Assembly: GCA_019775845.1 (NCBI GenBank)
Contig: JADQAV010000031.1
Span: forward strand, 186,138-250,137
Origin: Myrmaecium sp. VS I D KN 1
Taxonomy: Eukaryota > Ascomycota > Dothideomycetes > Valsariales > Valsariaceae
Direction: 5' to 3'
DNA length: 64,000 bases
Every line of letters starts with the position of its first letter. Within the stretch, counting starts at the first letter, position 1. The position numbers were made by a program, and so were the translations under genes. This document shows positions 30,481 to 42,585 of the stretch, in pieces. The notes below the pieces were generated by a model. That model saw only the letters and a list, made by a program, of their open reading frames with translations. It made no database searches and was not told the DNA's origin.

Positions 30481-31999
30481 CTAAAAGACCCCCGGAATCA
30501 ACCGATACGGCACCAACTCACAATACCTCTCCCAATCCGCCCCATACTTACGCCGACACTTCTCCTCATCCCGCATCTCCCGATGCACCAGCAGCACCCC
30601 AAAGTAAACGATGTAAAAGTACGTGAAGACGATGCCCCAGCCGCGCGCCAACCCTTGCACGACCTCCACCACCTCACCGCCATCGGCTACGCTGGACCGG
30701 TTGATCACGTACCCAGCCACGCCCGTGGGTAGGCAGTACGCCCAGGCCATGATCCAGTCGCCGAGGTAGTTGATGTGGCGGGCGCGGCCCCACCAGCCGG
30801 AGACGAGCAGCTTGCTCCCGGTGCGGGTGGTCATGTAGCGGAGGTGGCGGACGCGGGGGTCCTGGGGGTTCTTGCGGAAGCGGTCCTTCTCATTGTTGGT
30901 CGAGCGGAAGATGTACTGGCCGAGCAGGAAGCAGGCGACGACGCAGGCGACGTGGACGGGGCGCAGGTGGACGGGGTGGGTGGCCAGGTAGCGGGCCTGG
31001 GTGGTGTAGAGGAAGGGCACCCAGCAGAGGTCGCCGAAGGAGAGCATGAAGCCGAAGCCGTCGGTGACGATGTCCATGGTGGTGAACACGGCGGGCTCCA
31101 TGTAGAGGCCGTCGAGGACGTAGAAGCCCTGCGCGAGCACGACGAGCAGCATGCTCGTGCTGACGGAGCCGTAGGTCTGGTATTGCTTGACCATGAACGC
31201 GAGGTCGATGATCAGGTAGCCGATCAGGCCCGGGCGGAGCTCGCAGAAGGATTTGATGTCGATCTCGCCCAGGAGGGGGAGGGTGATACGGGGGTTCAGC
31301 TCCCGGCCGATGAACCAGTCGTAGAGCATGTTGCCGGTGTGGCCACCGGCGGCGAGCTCGCGCAGGTCCGGATTGCCGGGCTTCACGCTGAAGGAGCGGA
31401 CGTAGGTGAACGTGGCCAAGGCGAAGGAAATGACAAGATTACAAGTAAACAGCGGGATGAAGTTGCGCCAGATGAAGGGCCATACGGGGAAGTCGGGGCC
31501 CTTGGCGATGGTTCCCGCAGCAAGAATGGAGAGGGTGAAAATGGCAGAGCTGAAGACTGATGCGTATCAGTGAAATGTTCTTGTTATACTTGGCGGATAC
31601 ATACCATTGACTCTATATTTCAGTTTTCCGCCGCAACGAAGTTCAGTGCCTTCGACGATCTTGGCAGGAAGTGCGGCATGGAGGATCAGACACCAGAGAT
31701 GGTATCCCGCAGTTGCCAGGATAGCCTCTGCATTGATCAAGCTGGAGATGCCGTGCCAGCCAACCTCTTGCTTGAGTTTGTCAAGGGTGAGGGTAGACGG
31801 GCTCAGCAATGAAGGGGCAGGACAGCCAGAGATGTCGTTGCAGGCAAATGCGAAGACATAGAGGAGCGTGGGGAGGCCAAAGGTGATGGCAAACACACCC
31901 CAGCTACACGATTGGGTCAGGAGGCGCGAATTGCGAGCTGTAGACGGCTGTGTATGTCACTTACGGTCCACCGAACTCATAATGGGTTCCTGCAGCCAT
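30481..31999 (-). CDS. ERG24: Delta(14)-sterol reductase (C-14 sterol reductase)
   Basis: Three exons (31999-31965, 31903-31605, 31556-30481) give 469 residues. The protein is strongly hydrophobic with many membrane helices. Sterol reductase signatures are visible: GNMLYDWFIGRELNP, GDLCWVPFLYTTQARYL, LLVSGWWGRARHINYLGDW, and the terminal DEEKCRRKYGADWERYC followed by VPYRLIPGVF. The SGWWGRARHINY form matches Erg24 rather than the Erg4 C-24(28) reductase. Erg24 reduces the C14-C15 double bond left by Cyp51 in ergosterol synthesis, using NADPH in the endoplasmic reticulum, and is the target of morpholine fungicides. The first exon has only 11 full codons (MAAGTHYEFGG). It is divergent from the MRH-domain gene, with 600 bp between starts. 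Confidence 0.93.
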
Positions 32000-32599
32000 T
32001 TGCACCGAGGAGGCTTCAGGATCGTGGCACCAGGATGGTCGGCCAAAGGGAGAGAGGAGGCAGAGGAGAGGTGAGTGAGGAGGTTTAGCTACAGAAGTCA
32101 AGCAGCATCTACTCCGTATGACGAAGGGGAGTTCTTCCTCGCTACTTATGTTGTAGTCTGCAGCTCGAAGTCGTGCCAGCAAAGTCGCGTCGGAAGGGCA
32201 GCCATCCGTGCTTCGACGAGCTCCAGGTCGGGTGGATGTGGCTCAATAGAACGGTGGCACAGTCGCTTGCTTGTCAGCCACTCGCAGCTCAAAAGCTATG
32301 GCCCTCTGGCGTGCGTGGCTTCAGGCTGGACTGCACCTCTGCCGACCTTGCATACCGGTAGCGATAGGTATACATCCATACAATACTGTTACCTTTGCAT
32401 TCTTCCCCAGATCAACAACGCTCGACTGCGCAGCCAGTTCGCGGCGTGAGAGACAATCACCGTCAATCGCCTACCCGCCTCTGCTATCCTACCAATCCAT
32501 CGCCTCTCCACCACGCTCTGCTTCCTCGCCGCTCTCGCCCGGTCGATCATCTGCTCGCACGAGCCTCATCCTCCATCCATCGGTTCAAGCGCTCTCACC
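32000..32599. promoter_or_regulatory. Divergent promoter region of ERG24 and the MRH-domain receptor gene
   Basis: This 600-bp region lies between two opposite start codons. The half near 32600 is rich in pyrimidines (CTCTCCACCACGCTCTGCTTCC), as expected for a leader. I did not find a convincing sterol-response element by eye. Confidence 0.4.
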
Positions 32600-33858
32600 A
32601 TGAAGCTCTCCTACTTCTATGCCGCTGTCGCCGCCCTTCTCCAGTCCTCCTCCGTATGCGCTGCTTCGGACAAGAAGTCCAAACCCCAAAAACCATGTAC
32701 CATTCGCTCCCCGACCACGGACCGATTCTTCGACCTCAATCCCATCTGGATCACGGCCGACAACAAGAGGAGTAAGGAGGACAAGGTGCCGCAGAGCTGG
32801 CACGCGCGGGGCCATGATTACGGCGTCAATTTCACGATCAACTTCTGCGGGCCGGTGGTGGAGCCGCTGGAAGATGTAGTGGGAGTAGATAAGGCCAATT
32901 GGGGGAATGTCAGCGCATTCTACAAGAAGGACGGCGAGATATACTCTATTGGGTAGGTCGAGGATCGCAAAGAAGCAGTCTGCGACCCAGACGCCTCTGT
33001 CCACCTCGTCGGGTTCCAGACAACCTCAGCATCGTCCTGCCAACAAGGATGCTAACCCTCTCCTTCCACAGCCAGCAAAACGCCGCCCCAGTCTTCCGCG
33101 GACGCAAGCTCGTCCTAAACTACACCGACGGCTCCCCCTGCGATTCCATCGTGCGCCGCCGCAAAACACGAAATGTCCTCCCGGATGACGACGACGAAGA
33201 CGACGACCACCACCACCACAAAGACAAGCCCGACGATGACGACGACGACAACGACGACTACAAAACCCCAAACTCCCCCAAAAAGCCCGCCTCCGGCGAC
33301 CGCCGCCGCAAAGCCACCATCATCTCGCTGCTCTGCGAAAAGGACCCCTTGGCCGACAAAGCCACGCTCTCCTTCGTCGCCGCCAGCGAGGACGAGTGCA
33401 CGTATTTCTTCGAGGCGCGCTCCTCGGCCGCCTGCGGCGGCATCGAGGAGGCTACCCAGACGCTCAGCCCCGGCGGCGTCTTCGGCGTCATCGCCCTCAT
33501 CGCCATCCTGGTTTACCTGGCCGGTGGCTGCGTCTACCAGCGCACGGTCATGCATCAGCGCGGATGGCGGCAGCTGCCGAATTACAGTTTGTGGGCGGGC
33601 ATCGGGGGTTTCTTTAAGGTACGTGATTTCCAACCATCTTGGTCATTGCATATGATGTAATTGAGCGGAGTGCTAATGTATGGTATGGGGATGTAGGATA
33701 TGATCGTCATCCTGGGCTCGTCGTGCTTGCGCTTGCTCCCCAGGACGAGGGGGTACAGTCGGGTTTCCTCGCTCGGCGGGAACCGGGGAGGTCGCGATCG
33801 GCATTCGGACGATGAGAATCGGTTGATCGATCAGTTGGATGAGGAGTGGGAGGATTGA
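32600..33858 (+). CDS. Type I membrane protein with MRH (mannose-6-phosphate receptor-like) lumenal domain, Mrl1/Atg27-like
   Basis: Three exons (32600-32952, 33072-33618, 33697-33858) give 353 residues. A signal peptide (MKLSYFYAAVAALLQSSSVCA) precedes a lumenal domain starting CTIRSPTTDRFFDLNPIWI and DYGVNFTINFCGPV, with later cysteines in the pattern of MRH folds. An acidic/His linker (DDDDEDDDHHHH, about 178-200) splits the domain. One transmembrane helix (GGVFGVIALIAILVYLAGG, about 275-294) is followed by a cytosolic tail NYSLWAGIGGFFKDMIVIL ending in LIDQLDEEWED. This layout is that of fungal Mrl1-type sorting receptors between Golgi and endosome, with Atg27 as the alternative. The acidic tail end could be a trafficking signal. 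Confidence 0.78.
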
Positions 33859-34681
33859 AGTGGGATTGTTTTTTACCGTCTTTTTCTTTTCTCCTTACGT
33901 TTCGCATGTTGTTGTTTTTTTCTCTTTCTGTGTTGGCTCTTGGGCGTGGAAAGAAAATGACAGGTCTGAGCCTCTCTTGTTTTTCCCTTATACAATCCAT
34001 TCTCGAAAAATGTTTATTTCCCAATACATCGCGCGTCCTCCTTTTTCCCGCTTCCATATTCTTCCGCAATCTGGGTACTTAGGCTATGCCTTCGCGGGAC
34101 TTCCACATTGCCCCGTCGACTTTACGTCTTCATCTTCATTTTGTCATCTTTCCGATCAGGTTGGTGGTGGGGGAAGATGACGGAAAGCTCAGCTGTTTCT
34201 ATCCATGCCGGGACGGGCGGCTTGTATGATGTGCTTTTGAACGCACTTATGGGCATGATGTTGAGCGGGTTAGACGATGCGTGTGGGGGAGGAGGGGTCC
34301 ATGGACTACAAGGGAAGAGGGAAAGGGAAAGGAGAAGGGAGAAGGTGCAGGGAGCTGATCATGCATCCGTCAGATGCGAGATGGGATTAAACGCAACCTC
34401 GATGGGCAGATGAGGTCGATTGACGCGTGAGACAGCGAGGCAGGAAAACAGGAAAGAAGCACGAGTATGGGACGGATGGGTGGGTGGATGGATGACACAC
34501 AGGGCCGCACAGCGGAGATAACACATTACATCCAGTGGCTAACATGTCGAGAGCGGGGCATGGACCAGATTTCGTATCAATCACTTCAGATTTGCGATTC
34601 ATGTCTAATGATCTACTTTTATATCTTCATCTTCTTTCCCAATTGCATCATCTCCCCATAATAGCCTCTCACCCGCCGGAT
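33859..34681. other. Intergenic between convergent genes
   Basis: This 0.8 kb between the MRH-domain gene and the Phe-tRNA synthetase gene begins T-rich (TTGTTTTTTACCG), as expected for a 3' untranslated region. No conserved coding or RNA feature is seen. Confidence 0.5.
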
Positions 34682-36821
34682 CTACAAGAAAACCTCAAGG
34701 TTGAGTTCAAGCGTGCTGACGGGCATGCTGGTGAAACGTCAGTCAGACTGAACAGCGATGCGCGGAAGCGGTGGTGGGGAACGACTTACGGGAGCTCATA
34801 GTGCTTCAGCACGGTGGGATGCAGGATGCCGAAGACGCCGATGGTGTGGTGTTGGCCGTTCACGCGGACGTGGACGGAGGCGGAGTGGCCCTTGAAGAAG
34901 GTTGGGTCTGTGCGGAATGGAATGCATCAGCGGTGCCTTTTTCTACGCAGCTGGGATATGGATCCGGGAAACTTACCATCGACCTCCTCTATCCAGTACC
35001 CGTCGATCGTCTCGTTCTTCAATCCCTTCTCCTTGGTCATATATGCGCTCTTGAGCATCAACATGATGCGATCGAGCAAGCCGTGCACGACCTCGAACCC
35101 ACTCGTCTTGCCGTACCACGCCGCGGCGAAGTGGCGCTCATTTCTGCTCTTGCGCTCCAGGCGCAGGTCCTTGAACGCCACGTCGCTGACCTCGAAGATC
35201 TTGATGGGCACGCTGTGGTGCTTGTTCTCGCGGATCGTCTTGAGCAGGCCCGGCAGCAGGCTCGTCCGCACGATCTGGTACTCCTGCGTCTTGGGGTTCT
35301 GCAGCCGCACCGCCGTGGCGCCGTCGTCCGTGCGGTTCAGCCAGGCGAAGTTCTCGTCGTGCGAGCACAGGATGAGCGGCATGACCTCTGTCCAGCCGGC
35401 CATGGCCGTCTCCATGCGCACGATGTCGCCCAGCTTGTTGATGAGCAGCGGCGCGGCGACGGCGGCGGATTTGTTCGGGTAGAAGCGGGGGAGCTTGTTG
35501 AAGCCGTAGGCGATGCCGTAGTCCTCCATGATGTCGCACTGGTGGAGAACGTCGGCGCGGGTGATGGGTACGCTGACGTCGAGATGCGCCTTGGAGGTCT
35601 CGGAGGGCTTCGCTGTGTAACCCATGCGCTCGAGGTATTTGCAGATCTGCTCCGGAGACAGGTCGAGCCCGCAGACCTGGTTCAGATACTCAACCTCAGC
35701 CTGCATCTCGCGAGGGGTAAGATCTGGCGCTTCCCGCGTCTCATTGTTGTGGGGAGAGATGATCTTGACGGGCTCGATGGCCTCAGCGTATTCGGAGAAC
35801 ATGGCCACCAGCATGTGGTTGACAATCTCAACCTTTGTCTTGTCAACAGCGGTGATCTCGATGAAAACATTCTTGGTGTCCAAGGTAATCTTAGAGTGGT
35901 TTCCGTTGATGATTGGAGGGAGGGAAAGAACCGTCCGGTTGGCATCGTAGATTACGGGGTAGACCGGAGAGTCACGGATGATGTGGAGGTATTTTCCAAG
36001 GTTCTTGTCCTTGTCGTAGAACTCCATGAGCTCCTTACCGTTCATCTTCTTCGACTGGTTCAAGGGGACGAACTCGATCTGCTCCGGGGGAAGAGCCTCG
36101 TACGTGAAAGGGCCCTGGATCGTGTCCAAGTCGTGAGTGCCGATGGCTACCAGCGTCCGCTGGCGTGCAAGGTTCTGATGAAGCTTGTCTTGGAGGGCGA
36201 TGAAGGAGGCATATCTGGCGGGAGTGAACTGGATGTTGCGGAGGATGGCGCCGGAAATGAGAGGACGGATTTGCGTGGTCTAGCATGTTCAGCGATAATT
36301 CGAAGCGTGCCGTACTTGTCTACACACCTCTTCCTTCACGATGATCTGCTGAAGCTCGCCGCCGGCCGGCGGGGTAAGAACGTACTTGGGCAGTTTCCTC
36401 TGCTCCAAGAAGACCTGGAGGTTGAGGGCAATGCCCTCGAAGCAAAGCATATCATATCTGTTGGCGGGGATTTCGATCTTCAGCTGAGGAGGCTCTTCCA
36501 CGCCGTCTACTATCGGCCGCTTTTGGTTCGTGGTCTATGATCTCTCAGTCCTTGCGCTCTCGTGCATACGGTTGTCGCTGTGCGGTGCGCTTACATCCTC
36601 ATCGAGCTCGATACCTGCAGCGTTGGACGTCAGCTCTGCGACAAACACATGCGCGCACGACAGCACTCACCGAATTCGAAGCACAACTCATCAAACTCCT
36701 CCGTGGTGTACCTGCGCGCCTGATTAGATCCGTCTCGGGGCCATGTATGATGTCTGTCTGCCTCTTACTCCTTGCCCAGAGCCTTGTAGAGCTCGGCCTT
36801 GTCCACGGAAATGGTCGGCAT
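34682..36821 (-). CDS. FRS1: Cytosolic phenylalanyl-tRNA synthetase beta subunit
   Basis: Seven exons (36821-36769, 36711-36671, 36614-36595, 36534-36328, 36279-34977, 34907-34790, 34727-34682) join with consistent phases to 595 residues, the size of the yeast enzyme. It starts [20 protein letters not shown], as in eukaryotic beta subunits. Also seen are [13 protein letters not shown], the B5 region (YLERMGYTA ... [19 protein letters not shown]), and the catalytic-like core GFNKLPRF ... [15 protein letters not shown]. The last two short exons give [31 protein letters not shown], the usual C-terminus. With the alpha subunit it forms an alpha2-beta2 enzyme that charges tRNA-Phe in the cytosol. 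The 5' end has four tiny exons. It is divergent from the PP2A scaffold gene. Confidence 0.95.
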
Positions 36822-37614
36822 GATGCAGCTGGCGACGGCGCCCTCTCCGTAGCAAGATCTCCGTGTCTGTGTGAAAGCTCCGCGGCGGTGGGGGTGGTGA
36901 AGGCTGAGAGTGTGAGTGGAAGAGGAAGTGCGCAGTGACCGGGGAATGCAGCAGAATGGAGGCTGTAGAGGCGGTGCACACGAGACTTACCGGTCACAGA
37001 GGAGCGATTGAGGTGGTGGGCGAGGGGAGTGGTGTTGTGTGAGATTCTCGATTCAAGTTTGTCTGAGAAGTGACCGTGGCCGGCGCTCGAGTCATCCCGC
37101 ATCGGAATTTTGGCGGTTGGATTCCCTCCGAAAGGGCCCCCTCCCCTCCCTCTGTTCTGCCCCGCCCATCCATGATTGCTCGCAGGCAGACCAACCCACC
37201 AGCCACACCGAGCACACACACGCCACAGGTCTGGCGCCGTCTCCCATCGGCCGCCCGCCATACGAAAACCTCCCACAACATCCCCACGCTCGACAGCAAC
37301 CATCACCACCAACACCACCAACCACCCTCAACCACCGAGCGCGTATGCACATCACCGCGTCCACCTCCACACCTCGATTCCATCCCGCCCTCTAATCCTG
37401 CTGCTGCCATCCCCTTCAGCTCCCCCTTCACCGACACGTCACCCGCCCGCCGTCACCAATCACACCCTGCTTGCCCGCCCTCAGTCACCAAGGTTGAGCT
37501 ACATCATCCACCGGCGGAGCGGACTCTCGATTGCGCCAAAGACCACCTCCAGCCCGACTTCGTTCGTTCCTTACCACACCCAGCAAAGCATCCCGCTGCG
37601 AGAACACTGCCATC
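36822..37614. promoter_or_regulatory. Divergent promoter region of FRS1 and TPD3
   Basis: A 793-bp interval between two start codons. The TPD3-proximal part is C/A-rich (CACCACCAACCACCC), typical of fungal leaders. Frames through it (up to 269 codons on the plus strand) are His/Pro/Thr-rich and lack family features, so they are treated as leader sequence. Confidence 0.45.
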
Positions 37615-39911
37615 ATGGAGGCTGCCAATCAAAATGACGAGCTATACCCGATTGCGGTGCTCATCGACGAACTCAAGGTTCGTGCGTTCGCGGGCATGCA
37701 TCCCCTTTCTTCGCCGGCTGACATGTTTCCAGCACGACGATGTGCTCCTACGATTGAACGCCATCCATCGACTTTCCACCATCGCTCTGGCCTTAGGGGC
37801 CGAACGGACCAGAGATGAATTGATACCCTTCCTTGACGGTCCGCCCATCTATGCCTCCATCTGTAGGCGACTCGGCTGATGAAAATTCAACAGAATCCGT
37901 GGAAGACGAGGACGAGGTTCTCACCGCGCTGAGCGAGGAGCTTGGTAACTTCGTTGAATACGTCGGGGGGGCAGAGTACGCACATGTTTTGCTCTCGCCA
38001 TTGGAGAATTTGGCCGCGATAGAGGAGCCCCTCGTCCGCGAGAAGGCGCGTTCACCGAGCGAACATCGGTTGGCGAAGATAAGCTAACGGATGCAGTAGG
38101 CCGTCGAGTCCTTGAACAAGATATGCGAGCAGTTGTCGCAGGAGCAGATCGAACAATACTTCATTCCTTTGGTGATCCGCCTGTCAAAAGCCGACTGGTT
38201 CACCTCGAAGATCTCCGCGACCGGGTTGTACTACACCCCTTACACCAGGGCATCGCCCCAAGAGCAGCAGACGCTGCGGGCGCAATTCAGCGCCCTGGTG
38301 CATGATGAGACCCCCATGGTCAGGAGGCAGGCAGCAAACAATCTGGCCAAGTTCGTCAAGGCGATGCCGGCGGCCATCGTCATTGAAGAAATGATCCCTT
38401 TGTTCCAACACCTTGCCTCCGATGACCAGGACAGCGTGAGGCTGTTGACTGTGGACATCCTCATCGCGATCGCCGAGGTTGTGCCGAAGGAGCAGCAGTC
38501 GAGTCACGGCGTGCTTCTTACCGCCCTACGCAACCTGTTCGAGGACAAGAGCTGGAGGGTGCGGTACATGGTCGCGGACCGCTTTGAGAAGGTGAGCCGA
38601 TCCGTCCCGGAAGTCCGATGGAGTCGTACTGACCGACCCTCGCCTGCAGATCGCCAAGGCTGTCGATGAGGAGGTTGTGAGCCGGGATCTCGTCCCTGCC
38701 TTCGTCAAGCTCCTCAAAGACACCGAGGCTGAGGTCCGCACCGCCATTGCTGGCCAAATCCCAGGTAGACCGCTCCCTTGTTACCCCGTTCTCCTCTCGG
38801 TCGTCAGCCTTTCCTAACGCTGCCACAGGCTTCTGCCAGTTGCTCGAGCGCGAGACTCTGCTCAATGATGTCATGCCAAGTATCGAGGAGTTGGCTTCGG
38901 ACCAATCCCAACATGTCCGCGCTGCCCTCGGTACCCAGATCAGTGGCCTCGCCCCTATCCTCGGCAAGGATGAGTATGTGCTCTCGACATTCCTGCGCTC
39001 TTCGCATGGCTAAACTCTGGCAGGACCATTACACATCTCCTCCCTATGTTCCTTCAGATGCTCAAGGATGAGTTCCCGGATGTCCGCCTGAACATCATTT
39101 CGAAGCTCGAGTTGGTTAACAAGGGTAAGTTGGCATCAATTCCCAAACCGTGGTCCATCCGCCTAACATGCCATAGTCATCGGTATCGACCTTCTTTCCC
39201 AGTCCCTTCTTCCTGCCATCGTCCAGCTCGCCGAGGACAAGCAATGGCGCGTGCGCCTCGCCATCATCGAATACGTTCCTCTCTTGGCGAGCCAGCTCGG
39301 CGTCAAGTTCTTCGATGAAAAGCTTAGCGACCTTTGCATGAGCTGGCTCGGTGACACCGTCTTCTCTATCCGTGAGGCATCAACGCAAAACCTTAAGAAG
39401 CTCACCGAGGTTTTCGGTGTGGAATGGGCGAAGGTGGCTATTGTTCCGAGGGTCATGGCCATGGGACAACATCCGAACTACCTCTACCGAATGACGACTT
39501 GCTTCGCTGTTTCTGTAAGTGACCAGGTTCCTCGGCCGTCCCGTTCATGACTAACGTTGACCTTTCTAGACTCTTGCCCCTGCCCTCGACCTCGACACCA
39601 TTGCATCGTCAATCATTCCTATGCTCCAGACTCTCACCAACGACGACATCCCGAATATCCGCTTTAACGTCGCCAAATCCTTCGCCGTCGTCATCGACGT
39701 CCTCAAGCGCCTTCCGGAGAAGGGCACTCTCGCTGACCTCAGCGAAGGTGCGCAGGGCGGCACTCAGCGCGGGCAGGAGCTCATCCAACGCGAGATCCTC
39801 CCCAACCTCGAGAAGCTGCAGCAAGATGACGACGTTGACGTGCGTTATTTCGCCACGACCGCCGCGCAAAGCTACACGGAAGGGTTAGACGCCATGCACA
39901 CGACGCCTTAA
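37615..39911 (+). CDS. TPD3: Protein phosphatase 2A scaffold (A) subunit, HEAT-repeat protein
   Basis: Nine exons (37615-37677, 37733-37838, 37894-38045, 38100-38591, 38650-38764, 38829-38973, 39024-39124, 39177-39514, 39570-39911) give 617 residues. HEAT repeats fill the whole length; clear helices include [61 protein letters not shown] and [19 protein letters not shown], as in the 15-repeat PR65 family. The A subunit bridges the catalytic C subunit to regulatory B subunits. The intron at 38046-38099 must begin GC (AAG|GCGCGT) and end CAGTAG to preserve [14 protein letters not shown]; no GT donor keeps the frame. All other introns are GT-AG. Confidence 0.95.
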
Positions 39912-40562
39912 AAACGGGTTACGGGAAGGGGATTTCACTGTTGTTGGAAGACTATAGTGTGTGTATGGGATGGGTTGAAACTGGTTTAGAGCAAGAGGGG
40001 AAAGGCACAGGCACGAAAGAGAAAGAAAAAAACAATTTACACCACCAGGCAGAATTAGCCCATGCAGTCCGTCGTCCGTCTCCAGCAAGCAGCAGCCGCA
40101 GCAGTTACTGAATCGTAGCGCAGCTTGTGTTTCTTCTTTTACACGGTGTGAGGGAATGATCATGTTGTTGTTGTTAACCTGTTGTCATGTTCTGGTGGAC
40201 AGGGGTGTGTGTGTCCTATAGAAAGCGGACGGGATGGTTCCCCCCGGCTCCCCACCCATATGTTGATTGAAGAGGGACATGTGGGGGACAAACGGGGAAG
40301 ACGGGGAAAGATGAAAGCAGGGACTTAGTTGAGGTACGGTTTGAGGAGTGTGAATATCGGTTGTGCCAGCTTTTTTTCTTTCTTTCTGTGTTTCTCGTCC
40401 CCCTTCTTCTTCTATATAGCGTAATTGATGATTTTTTTGACGTGGCTACGGTTTTCTTAGTTGTACAGTTCCGCAAGTCCTCAGCTTGCTTTTTTCTACC
40501 AGTAAACCGGAGATCCTTTACGTAGCATAACATCTCCGCCCTCTACCACTAATCCACTACCC
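39912..40562. other. Intergenic between convergent TPD3 and TPT1
   Basis: It consists of the 3' flanks of both genes. It contains A-rich (AAAGAGAAAGAAAAAAAC) and T-rich (TTTTTTTCTTTCTTTC) tracts in the orientation expected near polyadenylation regions. No gene is evident. Confidence 0.5.
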
Positions 40563-41810
40563 CTACCCCTCGATCTGTCCCTCCTTCTCAACATTCACCC
40601 TCGGCCTCTCCTTCCCCTTCCCCCTTCCCCCCTTTTTCCCTCCGCCACCACCACCGGCCCTCTGACCCTCCCTCTCCGTCCCCGGAATCAGCTCACCGAC
40701 CACCTCCCCATCCCTCACCAGCACCCGGCCCCCACCCGTCCGCTGCTCCACGCGTTTAAAAAACCGCAGCGGAATCACACCACGCTCGTCGCCCTCGCAG
40801 AGGATGACGCCGTTATCGCTCTTCCAAAACGTCAACCCGCCCTCCGTCATTGCCTTCGCGGCGTCGAGGAAGATGAGCACGCTGGAGGAGGCGCGCATGC
40901 CGGAGATGACGGGGGGGCGGGTGGTGGCGGCGGAGGGATCCTGGGAGGAGGTGGCGGTGCCGGCGGCGTTGTAGTCGGCGTCCTCGACGGATTTGTAGGA
41001 GGCGGGTAGGCCCGGGGCGAAGTGGACGTGCGTGCGGGTCATCTTTTTGAGACCGCCGGTGGCAAGGATTTGGGGCCAGGCGGCGGTGGTGGTGCCGTGG
41101 ACGACGAGGGGGGGCAGGTCGGCTGGGGTTGCGATGGGGTGGAGGAGTTCTTCGGAGGCGACTTTGAGGGAGTGGCCTTGGTTGGCGCGGATGAGGTACT
41201 GAGATGGGTCGGAGGGGTCTGGGGGAGTGGTTGGGCTTGGGTTGGAGGCGTGATCGCCATCGTCGTGTGAGGCGGTGGCGATGTCGTTCGTGGGTGGGTT
41301 GGAGGGAGAGGTGGGTTGGGCTGTGTCGGGTCCTTCGCTGATGGGGATGAGGTTGAAGCGTTGCTTGTCGTTGTTCTCGACGACGGACCGGACTTCGTCG
41401 AAGGTGACGTGGAGAGATTTCAGAGCGCGTGTGTTCAACTGGGTTTGCTGTTAGGGGATGTCGAAGCAAGAGAAACGGAGTCATCGCTCATGACCGAGAA
41501 ACCCGTGAACGTGACTGTCATGAAAAAACGACTCCGACCGCGAAAGAATAGGATCAGGAGAAGTCATTGCAAAGAGAACCCAAAGCCACAACATCAAAAG
41601 AAAGAGAACACTCACAGCATCCCGCACATTCACATACCCGCCCTGCCCTAACTTCAGCCCTTCCTTCTCCGCCCCGTGCCGCAGCAGCCAACTGATCTTC
41701 TTGGATACCAGCACCTCCCTCGGCGGGCCGCCACTGGCGCCGCCAGGCTTCCTTCCTTCGCCTTTCCCGCCGCGTTTGCTGGACATGCTGCTGCTGCTGC
41801 TGATACTCAC
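40563..41810 (-). CDS. TPT1: tRNA 2'-phosphotransferase
   Basis: Exons 41810-41616 and 41438-40563 with a GT-AG phase-0 intron give 356 residues. The KptA/Tpt1 signatures are in order: ISWLLRHGAEKEGLKL, GYVNVRDALNTRALK, FDEVRSVVENNDKQRFNL, YLIRANQGHSL, VVHGTTTAAWPQI and GGLKKMTRTHVHFAPGLP. The active-site Arg and His of LRHG, the Arg of IRANQGHS and the Arg of RTHVHFAP are present. The enzyme removes the 2'-phosphate left by fungal tRNA ligase, using NAD. Compared with yeast Tpt1 (about 230 residues) there is a low-complexity insertion at about 100-140 and a Gly/Lys/Arg-rich tail. A second in-frame ATG at 41786 is an equally possible start. Confidence 0.93.
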
Positions 41811-42585
41811 GATAGGTGCGGAGCGAGCGGCGAGGGTGCGTGCGCTGAAGGTGCTTGGAGGACGGATGGTGGCGAGTGCGGTGGGGTGGTGGTTACTCCC
41901 AGCAGGGAAAAAGAAGACGGATTGAGGATGAAGAAGTGGATGGAAGAAAGGGATGTTGAGTTCGCACCGGACACCCTTTGCTGTGCTTGATATGTCCTAA
42001 ATATCCGCTGTGTCGTTGTGTCGCTTCTGGACACCGAGCAGTGGTGATAGTCCAATCGCGTGCGCTAAGTACTGGTCGTACTTCTTTTGTGGCAGGTTGC
42101 TCAGAAACGTAAAGTATGTATCAATGTAAACTTCCAATGTTCGCTTTACCGTGAAGTCAGCGGGTTTGCGCGCCGACAGTGGGACGTTGGACCTTTTCCG
42201 ACCTGTGAGTCCGTGAGTCCCGACCAATACCCGACCGCGGATGAGCAAATTTTAGCGAGCGGAACTCACCTCCCCCGACGTCAGGCCTTCCGTCAGGCTG
42301 AGCGGCCGGGGAAATAAGAACTAGGGATCTCTGCGGTTCTTTCAATGTCTCTCCATTCGTACATTGATATGTGTACACTTGGATATTCGTCGAAATTCAA
42401 ATCATATGGATACATATGTACATGAGCTGATTGGATGCCAACAGAAAATAATGAAGCAATAAAATGATAAAATCAGATCACAATACTTGAACACGATGCC
42501 TCCGCCTACAGCATAACCACAACCATATAGCATACCAAACGCCTCGCCAAAACCGTACAAACACATGACCCCAGCCCACCCAACT
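41811..42585. other. Intergenic; TPT1 promoter and SEA4 3' flank
   Basis: This 0.78 kb begins as the TPT1 upstream region and ends AT-rich (ATCATATGGATACATATGTAC at about 42402-42422). No conserved frame is seen. Confidence 0.5.

Noticed and set aside
37070-37879. 269-codon plus-strand frame before TPD3
   Set aside because: It is His/Pro/Thr-rich leader sequence and runs through the spliced first exons and introns of TPD3 in the wrong frame.
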